Assembly: GCA_017397925.1 (NCBI GenBank)
Contig: JAFQHO010000003.1
Location: forward strand, 20,276-84,275
DNA length: 64,000 bases
From: Ruminococcus sp.
Lineage (GTDB): Bacteria > Bacillota > Clostridia > Oscillospirales > Ruminococcaceae
Direction of reading: 5' to 3'
Part shown: piece after piece, positions 58,271-64,000 of the stretch
Layout: every line of letters starts with the position of its first letter
Position numbering within the stretch: position 1 is the stretch's first letter
Program-made: the position numbers and the translations under genes
The notes under the pieces: generated by a model
The model's input: only the letters and a program-made list of their open reading frames with translations
Told to the model about the DNA's origin: nothing
Database searches by the model: none

Positions 58271-59779
58271 ATGAACAAATTTGTCAAAAGAGTAACAAGC
58301 GCATTATGCTCTGCAGTTGTTGCAGTTTCAACACTTCTGCCAATTCTCAGAAGCGGCAATACTTCTGAGGTTGAAGCTTATTCAAATGCGCAGAAATTTG
58401 TTGATACGGCTATGGAGCTTGATTATATCTCAGGCAGAACTAACGAAGCTACGCTGCATTATAATGTAAGTAACTGCGATTGGTGTGCCATGTTTGTACA
58501 TCTGTCAGCTTACAGATGCGGTTTAGGCGATAAAATCCCCAAGCTTGCCTACTGTGATAACCAGTATCTCACTGACAGCGGCTACCCTATGGAAGGCTAC
58601 AAAAGCTACTATGAGAAAAAAGGTCTGTTTATCCCCAGAACATCAGGTCAGCTCCCTAAGATCGGCGATCTGATCGTATTTGAAACAAGCAGAATTCCCG
58701 ATGGAAAAGCTGATCACATAGGTATTGTTATCGGAATTGATTACGCTGCAGGCCTTATATATACAATAGAAGGCAACGGCGGCGACGATATGGTAAAATA
58801 TAAGAGCTACCCCTACTACGATTCATCTATTATAGGCTATTGTCAGACTATGTTGGACGGCCCTTCAACAGGCGCTATCATTCCTTCAACTCCTGCAACT
58901 CCTTCTCTCCCTGCAGGCCCCTCTATCCCTTCTGTTGATATGTCAAGCAAGCAGTGGGAGGTTACAAGCCCTGTAGGATGTAATCTCAGAACTTCACCTA
59001 ACGGCGAAAAGCTCGGTATAATCTCAACCGGTACTATTCTCACCTGCGACCCCTCTAAAAATCAGGGAGAATGGATTTTTGTTAAGGCTGCAATCACCGA
59101 AACAGGCGCTATTTTTGACGGCTATATTCACTGCTCTACTGTTATGCCTGAAAGCAACAAAAAACCCGTTACAACTACAACTGTAACTACAACATCAACT
59201 ACATCTACAACTACTACAACTGCTGCTACAGCCTCAACAACTGCTTCTGAGGCTGAACAAAGCACAACAACTACAGTTTCTACTGCGCCTTCCGCAACAG
59301 AAACTACTCCACAGGCACCTCAGATTCCTGCAAATACACCCTCTCACTACATTTCAAGCCTCATTGGCGCAAATGGACGTACCTCCGCTGAATTCGATAA
59401 AAATAATATTGCAAGAATCATTGACACAGACACATACCTTATTATAAATTATTATAAAAACGGCTTTGCAAACTGCACAATCGCTGAAACAGGAGAAACA
59501 TATTTCATACATACCTCTACTATTTCGGAACTTCCTCCAAGCGGCGATGCTTATACTGAATGTGCAAGAACTAACTGTTTCGTTTCCTCTGACTGCGGTG
59601 TAAATCTCCGTGCAGAAGGTAACTACAACGGCGCTGTTCTCTGTATTCTCGACACTTATCAGGATATCTCTGTCCTCACTGCCCCTAACGAACTCGGATT
59701 TGTATATGTTGAGTTTACATTCGGCGACGGCGTAATCCACAATGGATACGTTCACATCGACCACATTTCTTCATATTGA
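58271..59779 (+). CDS. Secreted CHAP-domain cell-wall hydrolase with two SH3-like domains
   Basis: 502 residues. Signal peptide (about 1-37). The N-terminal CHAP amidase/endopeptidase domain (about 40-195) has the catalytic Cys in NCDWCAMFVH and the His in KADHIGIVIG. A first SH3-like domain (about 235-295) has CNLRTSPNGEKLGIIS. A long Thr/Ser/Ala linker (about 298-355) follows, then a poorly typed region and a second SH3-like domain (about 430-500) with VNLRAEGNYNGAVLCI. It probably cuts peptidoglycan cross-bridges or stem peptides at the cell surface during growth or division. AAAAGAGG precedes the ATG. Confidence 0.9.
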   Translation: MNKFVKRVTSALCSAVVAVSTLLPILRSGNTSEVEAYSNAQKFVDTAMELDYISGRTNEATLHYNVSNCDWCAMFVHLSAYRCGLGDKIPKLAYCDNQYLTDSGYPMEGYKSYYEKKGLFIPRTSGQLPKIGDLIVFETSRIPDGKADHIGIVIGIDYAAGLIYTIEGNGGDDMVKYKSYPYYDSSIIGYCQTMLDGPSTGAIIPSTPATPSLPAGPSIPSVDMSSKQWEVTSPVGCNLRTSPNGEKLGIISTGTILTCDPSKNQGEWIFVKAAITETGAIFDGYIHCSTVMPESNKKPVTTTTVTTTSTTSTTTTTAATASTTASEAEQSTTTTVSTAPSATETTPQAPQIPANTPSHYISSLIGANGRTSAEFDKNNIARIIDTDTYLIINYYKNGFANCTIAETGETYFIHTSTISELPPSGDAYTECARTNCFVSSDCGVNLRAEGNYNGAVLCILDTYQDISVLTAPNELGFVYVEFTFGDGVIHNGYVHIDHISSY

Positions 59780-59788
59780 TACGCCTCT

Positions 59789-59830
59789 CCCCCGTAATTC
59801 TGTATCTGCACGCGGAATTACGGGGTATTT
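59789..59830 (+). terminator. Terminator after the CHAP gene
   Basis: CCCCGTAATTC / GAATTACGGGG arms around a 14-base loop, then TATTTTG. The 59831-59995 stretch after it is A/T-rich without a gene. Confidence 0.85.
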
Positions 59831-59995
59831 TGATAGCAAATCATTGTGCAGATATAACAAATATCTACAATAAAGTTTCATAAAGTTTGTGCCGCAAAAT
59901 CGTATTTCAAAAAAGAGAAATGGAGAGAAAACGAGAAAAACTAAGAGAATTAAAGAGAAACTATGGTATAGATTGAAAAAAATCCAAAAAAACCA

Positions 59996-60024
59996 TTGAC
60001 TTTTCTTTCCTTTTCGTGTATAAT
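59996..60024 (+). promoter_or_regulatory. Promoter for rplM-rpsI
   Basis: TTGACT (59996-60001), 17-base spacer, TATAAT (60019-60024). Confidence 0.88.
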
Positions 60025-60031
60025 ATTTATT

Positions 60032-60110
60032 GTCACTGTTGGAAATGCGATATATCGCACTTTTCAACCAAAGGGAGCTATGCTCCCCGAATTCCCAAAA
60101 ATATTCAGGA
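60032..60110 (+). promoter_or_regulatory. Structured rplM leader (candidate L13 autoregulatory leader)
   Basis: The leader has hairpins TGCGATATATCGCA (about 60046-60059) and GGGAGCTATGCTCCC (about 60074-60088) before the ribosome site AGGAGG. Leaders of rplM in Firmicutes often bind L13 as feedback; I could not match the consensus base by base, so the class is inferred from position. Confidence 0.5.
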
Positions 60111-60120
60111 GGAAAAAACT

Positions 60121-60549
60121 ATGTCTACTACAATGGCAAAGCCTGCAGAAGTTAGCAGAACTTGGTATATCCTTGACGCTGCAGGACAGCCTCTCGGTAG
60201 AGTTGCTGCTAAGGCTGCTCATATTCTCAGAGGCAAGCACAAGCCCACATACACTCCCCACGTTGACTGCGGAGACCACGTAATCGTTATTAACTGCGAT
60301 AAGGCTATCCTTACAGGAAGAAAGCTTGAGCAGAAGAAGTATTACTGGCACACAGGCTGGATTGGCGGTCTTAAGTCCATTTCTTACAAGGATATGATGG
60401 CTAATCAGGCTGACAGAGCTATGACAATCGCTGTAAACGGTATGCTCCCAAACAACTCCCTCGGCAGAACTCAGATTAAGCGTCTGAAGGCTTACAAGGG
60501 TGCAGAGCATAAGCACGAGGCTCAGAAGCCCGTTGCTTACACACTTTAA
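60121..60549 (+). CDS. rplM: 50S ribosomal protein L13
   Basis: 142 residues, normal length. [50 protein letters not shown] and [12 protein letters not shown] are the family signatures. L13 binds 23S rRNA early in 50S assembly. AGGAGGAAAAAACT precedes ATG 60121. rpsI follows after 14 bases, the universal L13-S9 pair. Confidence 0.98.
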   Translation: MSTTMAKPAEVSRTWYILDAAGQPLGRVAAKAAHILRGKHKPTYTPHVDCGDHVIVINCDKAILTGRKLEQKKYYWHTGWIGGLKSISYKDMMANQADRAMTIAVNGMLPNNSLGRTQIKRLKAYKGAEHKHEAQKPVAYTL

Positions 60550-60563
60550 GGAGGTGCTTTAAA

Positions 60564-60965
60564 ATGTACGAATCAAAGGTTAAATACTACTACGGAACAG
60601 GCAGAAGAAAGCACTCCGTTGCAAGAGTTAGAATCTATCCCGGTACTGGTAATGTTACTATCAACGGCAGAGGTATTGATGATTACTTCGGTCTTGAGAC
60701 TCTCAAGCTCATCGTTCGTCAGCCCCTCGCTCTCACTGATAACCTCGACAAGTTCGATATCGTTTGCACTGTTACAGGCGGCGGTGTTACTGGTCAGGCT
60801 GGTGCTATCCGTCACGGTGTTTCCAGAGCTCTCCTCGAATTCGATGCTGAGCTTCGTCCCGCTCTCAAGAAGGCTGGATTCCTCACTCGTGACCCAAGAA
60901 TGAAGGAGAGAAAGAAGTACGGTCTCAAGGCTGCTCGTCGCGCTCCTCAGTTCTCAAAGAGATAA
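60564..60965 (+). CDS. rpsI: 30S ribosomal protein S9
   Basis: 133 residues. [20 protein letters not shown] at the start and [20 protein letters not shown] with the final QFSKR tail, whose last Arg reaches the P-site tRNA. AAGGAGG lies before the ATG. Confidence 0.98.
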   Translation: MYESKVKYYYGTGRRKHSVARVRIYPGTGNVTINGRGIDDYFGLETLKLIVRQPLALTDNLDKFDIVCTVTGGGVTGQAGAIRHGVSRALLEFDAELRPALKKAGFLTRDPRMKERKKYGLKAARRAPQFSKR

Positions 60966-61059
60966 GTACCACCCCATTTATTTGGCGTGTTTACGTATTT
61001 TCCAGAAGTTGCAAATTGCATTTGGACAACTTTTGGTCAACTAAATATTGCATCAAGAG

Positions 61060-61086
61060 CCTCCCTGTTTTTTCAGGGAGGTTTTT
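61060..61086 (+). terminator. Terminator after rpsI
   Basis: CCTCCCTG / CAGGGAGG arms, TTTTTT loop, then TTTTT. Confidence 0.92.
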
Positions 61087-61092
61087 GCATCT

Positions 61093-61197
61093 TTATGCAA
61101 GTTTAAGTGCGATTAAATTTGCAGCTTTGTCTTTGCTTGACATTGGTGGATCTATTAAGTGAAGCTTTGAATAATAATATCGACTTATTAATACTAA
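61093..61197 (-). pseudogene. 3' end of a gene cut by the IS21 element
   Basis: On the minus strand an open frame enters directly from the IS left end and runs 34 codons to a TAA at 61093-61095. The peptide ends SSKDKAANLIALKLA and has a coding-like composition (YYYSKLHLIDPPM before it). It reads towards rpsI, convergently. The most likely explanation is that the IS21 element was inserted in this gene and the rest lies beyond the right edge. The family is not recognised. Confidence 0.55.
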
Positions 61198-61342
61198 TGT
61201 ATATACCGCACCGACTGCCACAACTGCACGGGCTTTTTGCCGCACCTTTCCGCTGACTGCCCACGGGCACTGCGCGGCAAAATATGATATACTTGATATG
61301 GCACGTTGAATACGTGACTACATATCAAGGAGGTCTATCAAA

Positions 61343-62887
61343 ATGGTGGACTATAAAGAAATTCTCAGATTAAGCCATAACGGATATAGCCTGAGACAGA
61401 TTGCAGCAAGCACAGGACATTCACATCATACTGTTAAGAATGTTCTGGAGCTTTCAGAAAAGTATCATGTGAATTGGCAGTTGGATGATTCCATAACCAA
61501 TTCCGAACTCGAAAAGCTGTTCTATCCTGAAAGAAAAACAGCAGGCAGTCATTATGCTGAACCCAACTACGACTACATCCACAAGGAGCTTTCCAAGAAA
61601 GGCGTGACACTTACACTGCTGTGGCAGGAATACTGCGAACATGCCTATGCAAATGGCGAAACTCCTTACATGAGTACGCAGTTTGGTGACAAATATCGCC
61701 GCTGGGCTCGTGCAACTAAAGCAACAATGCGTGTAACACATAAACCCGGAGATACAATGCAGGTAGACTGGGCAGGTGGTACAATCCCGTATTTTGATTC
61801 AATTACAGGCGAAGAATACAAAGCATATCTTTTTGTTGCTGCATTGCCTTGCAGCAATTATCTTTACCTAGAGGCATGCACTGATATGAAGCAGGAAAAC
61901 TGGCTTATGTGCCATGTTCACGCTTATGAGTATTTCGGAGGCGTCACAAGAATCCTTGTGCCTGACAATCTTAAAACAGGAGTAACAGCAAATACACGTT
62001 ATGAAACGCAGTTAAATCAAAGCTATCAGGAACTTGCCGAATATTATGGTACTGCTATTGTTCCTGCCCGTGTACGTAAACCACAGGATAAAGGTCTTGT
62101 AGAACGTTCTGTTGGATTTTCAACCACATGGATTACGGCAGCACTTCGTGAACATAAGTTTTTCTCGTTTTCAGAGGTTAAAGAAGCAGTTGCGGAACGT
62201 CTTGAATTTATCAATACAAAGCCTTTTCAGAAACGTCCAGGAAACCGTAAAGAAGCGTATCTTGCCGAAGAAAAGGAGTTTATGCTGCCACTTCCTAAAC
62301 AGCCATACGAGCCGTCTGTATGGAAACAGCAGACCGTTGGCAATGATTATCTCATTAGTGACGGTGTAAATAAATATTCTGTTCCGTTTGACCTTATCGG
62401 AGAACAGGTACAGATAAGACTGACAAGAGATATTGTTGAAATATACTTCAAGGGAAGCCGTATGACATCTCATAAAAGACTTACAAAATTCAGTGTGCAG
62501 CCAATTATAAAACCTGAACACATGCCGGACAGACATCGTGAATATCTGAATTGCAATGCCGATGAATTTAAAGAATGGGCAAAAACTATAGGAAAGTCAG
62601 TTGAGGAAGTTGTAAAATATTTCCTGACTTCCGGTAATGCCGTTGAACAAGGTTACAAGTCATGTGTAAGTCTTTCAAAACTTGGTAAACGTTATGGCAA
62701 AAAGAAGCTTGAAGCTGCTTGTGAGCGAATGCTGGCATTTTCTTCTTCTCCTTCTATTCGTACAATTACAACACTCTTAAAGAATAACAGAGATACCGAC
62801 ACTACAACCCAAACTGATAATAATGATTACGGCATTACACGTGGTGCTGCTTACTGGAAGAAAGGCGGTGGCGGTAATGCTGAATAA
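61343..62887 (+). CDS. istA: IS21-family transposase IstA
   Basis: 514 residues. An N-terminal helix-turn-helix ([20 protein letters not shown], about 16-35) is followed by the DDE integrase core: MQVDWAG (first Asp, about 141), [11 protein letters not shown] (second Asp, about 210) and [13 protein letters not shown] (Glu, about 254). The C-terminal part has the Mu-like small beta-barrel ([16 protein letters not shown]). It cuts and joins the element ends. AAGGAGG precedes the ATG. It appears intact. Confidence 0.96.
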   Translation: MVDYKEILRLSHNGYSLRQIAASTGHSHHTVKNVLELSEKYHVNWQLDDSITNSELEKLFYPERKTAGSHYAEPNYDYIHKELSKKGVTLTLLWQEYCEHAYANGETPYMSTQFGDKYRRWARATKATMRVTHKPGDTMQVDWAGGTIPYFDSITGEEYKAYLFVAALPCSNYLYLEACTDMKQENWLMCHVHAYEYFGGVTRILVPDNLKTGVTANTRYETQLNQSYQELAEYYGTAIVPARVRKPQDKGLVERSVGFSTTWITAALREHKFFSFSEVKEAVAERLEFINTKPFQKRPGNRKEAYLAEEKEFMLPLPKQPYEPSVWKQQTVGNDYLISDGVNKYSVPFDLIGEQVQIRLTRDIVEIYFKGSRMTSHKRLTKFSVQPIIKPEHMPDRHREYLNCNADEFKEWAKTIGKSVEEVVKYFLTSGNAVEQGYKSCVSLSKLGKRYGKKKLEAACERMLAFSSSPSIRTITTLLKNNRDTDTTTQTDNNDYGITRGAAYWKKGGGGNAE

Positions 62888-63644
62888 CACAATTGAACGC
62901 CTTCGTGCGATGAAGATGAATGCTTTTGCATCTGAACTTGAACGTCAGATTGAAGATTCAGAAAGTTATAATCAGCTTGGATTCGAGGACAGACTTGCAC
63001 TGCTTGTCGATAGTGAATGGAATCGCAGACAGGACAATAAGCTTATCAGATTTATCAGAAATGCCAGATTCTCTGATGCTTCTGCTACAATAGAAGGTAT
63101 TGAATACATTGAAGACAGACATCTTGACAAAGGTAAAATGCTTAGATTTGCTACCTGCAACTATATTGAAAATGGCAGACATATCATCCTTAAAGGTGCC
63201 TCAGGAAATGGTAAGACATATATTGCTTGTGCATTGGGAAACGCTGCCTGTCGCAAGTTTAAAACCGTACGTTACATCAGAATGCCGGAACTTCTTGATG
63301 AACTGAATATTGCAAGAATAAACGGAGAATTCAGCAAAGTAATCAATGCGTACAAGAAAGTCGATTTATTGATACTTGATGAATGGCTGATACGAAAACT
63401 TAATGCAAATGAAAGCTACGATTTACTGGAGATAATTGAGTCAAGAATCGAGAAATCCATGATATTTTGCACACAGTATCACTCGGAAGGCTGGTATAAT
63501 CGTATAAATCCTGATCCGGATAATGACAGCCCTATTTCTGACGCTATCATTGACAGAATTATCAATAATGCCTATGACATTATGATTGACGGTGCCGTTT
63601 CCATGAGAAAACGTCATGGATTACCGGAAGGAGCTGAGCCGTGA
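62877..63644 (+). CDS. istB: IS21-family helper ATPase IstB
   Basis: 255 residues from ATG 62877, overlapping istA by 11 bases. A DnaC-like AAA+ ATPase that selects the target and stimulates IstA. Walker A is [11 protein letters not shown] (about 105), and Walker B is [10 protein letters not shown] (about 163). The N-terminal [20 protein letters not shown] helix region is typical. It appears intact and should make the element active together with IstA. Confidence 0.96.
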   Translation: MLNNTIERLRAMKMNAFASELERQIEDSESYNQLGFEDRLALLVDSEWNRRQDNKLIRFIRNARFSDASATIEGIEYIEDRHLDKGKMLRFATCNYIENGRHIILKGASGNGKTYIACALGNAACRKFKTVRYIRMPELLDELNIARINGEFSKVINAYKKVDLLILDEWLIRKLNANESYDLLEIIESRIEKSMIFCTQYHSEGWYNRINPDPDNDSPISDAIIDRIINNAYDIMIDGAVSMRKRHGLPEGAEP

Positions 63645-63838
63645 TGAATGATTACTGTGCTTTCAGCCACAATCACAAGTGCCTGAAGTGGGAGGATTAT
63701 GAGCTCATTCGTCAAGAATTGGAAGAGGCTGATAATTTGTGTCATGGCAATTGGATAGAAATTCAAAGACTGTATGACTACATAGATAAGCTCAAAGCTA
63801 TTCTTGATAAGAATGATATCGATTATCCAGAAATCTGA
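63641..63838 (+). CDS. Small IS21-associated protein
   Basis: 65 residues. It overlaps the istB stop by 4 bases. It contains [20 protein letters not shown] and an acidic helical tail ([17 protein letters not shown]). Not part of the minimal IS21 set; it may be an accessory passenger. It is followed by an imperfect AAGAGC / GCTCTT hairpin and TTTTTA that could end transcription inside the element. Confidence 0.6.
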   Translation: MMNDYCAFSHNHKCLKWEDYELIRQELEEADNLCHGNWIEIQRLYDYIDKLKAILDKNDIDYPEI

Positions 63839-64000
63839 TTAAGCTCAACTATTACTCCATACAGTAAGAGTAATATCTGATAAGAGCTTGTTTGATTCCA
63901 TATCAGGCAGGCTCTTTTTACTGGGCACTTTCCGCGGGCAGTCAGCGGCAAGGTGTGGCAAAAAGCCCGTGCAGTTGTGGCAGTCGGTGCGGTATATACA

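Larger units (their letters stand above)
61198..64000. mobile_element. Complete IS21-family insertion sequence
   Basis: 2803 bases with terminal inverted repeats of about 66 bases: the left end TGTATATACCGCACCGACTG and so on to about 61265, matched by the reverse complement of 63933-64000 with only a few mismatches. The ends are TG...CA, as in the IS21 family. It carries istA, istB and a small third gene. The right end coincides with the last base of the window, so the target duplication cannot be checked. Confidence 0.93.

Overview
This window comes from a low-to-mid GC, anaerobic, plant-polysaccharide-degrading member of the Oscillospiraceae, most likely a Ruminococcus close to the cellulosome-forming species (R. 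flavefaciens / R. champanellensis type). The evidence is two secreted proteins with dockerin modules, a GH5 cellulase with two N-terminal accessory modules, a GH94 disaccharide phosphorylase, a pyruvate:ferredoxin oxidoreductase, Firmicutes-type promoters with 17-bp spacers, and sporulation genes (ylbJ, yqfC, yqfD). The genus is an inference from gene content.

Layout: 1-5 kb is an accessory stretch with membrane proteins, three GNAT acetyltransferases, two tandem paralogous small membrane proteins and a methyltransferase. 5-9.5 kb holds two miniature inverted-repeat elements followed by pth-mfd. 9.6-16.2 kb has a carbohydrate-binding-like lipoprotein, the GH94 phosphorylase, a metal-sensing ArsR regulator, an amidohydrolase and a serine hydrolase. 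16.2-19.5 kb (minus) is a LytTR/DUF3021/ABC exporter operon and an ECF transporter S component. 19.7-21.4 kb has a CPBP-like membrane protein and tadA. 21.4-26.8 kb (minus) is a polA-rimI-tsaD operon with a lipoprotein and two unknown genes at its end. 26.9-28.1 kb is rplJ-rplL behind a ribosomal L10 leader. 28.7-31.3 kb has ylbJ divergent from yqfCD. 31.4-37.7 kb has the GH5 enzyme, a D,D-carboxypeptidase and metG. 38-49 kb has a CPBP protease, aspartokinase, a large solute-binding lipoprotein and two leucine-rich-repeat dockerin proteins. 49-53 kb has nifJ and a divergent candidate small RNA. 53.5-57.8 kb (minus) is an ECF sigma factor, a membrane-anchored beta-propeller putative anti-sigma factor and a lipoprotein. 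58.3-59.8 kb is a CHAP-domain wall hydrolase. 60-61 kb is rplM-rpsI. 61.2-64.0 kb is a complete IS21-family element that ends exactly at the window edge and cuts off an unknown minus-strand gene.

How the parts fit: the exported enzymes (GH5, lipoproteins, LRR-dockerin proteins, solute-binding protein) suit capture and hydrolysis of plant glucans. GH94 would phosphorolyse an imported disaccharide, and NifJ would oxidise pyruvate to acetyl-CoA. Several exported proteins share Thr/Glu/Pro-rich linkers between their anchor and functional domain. The most notable non-coding material is two families of miniature inverted-repeat elements, a two-hairpin dispersed repeat in inverted copies 34 kb apart, a 30-bp terminator duplicated on both sides of one LRR-dockerin gene, and an orphan promoter-terminator unit of about 114 nt near nifJ. 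No CRISPR array, tRNA or rRNA gene was seen.
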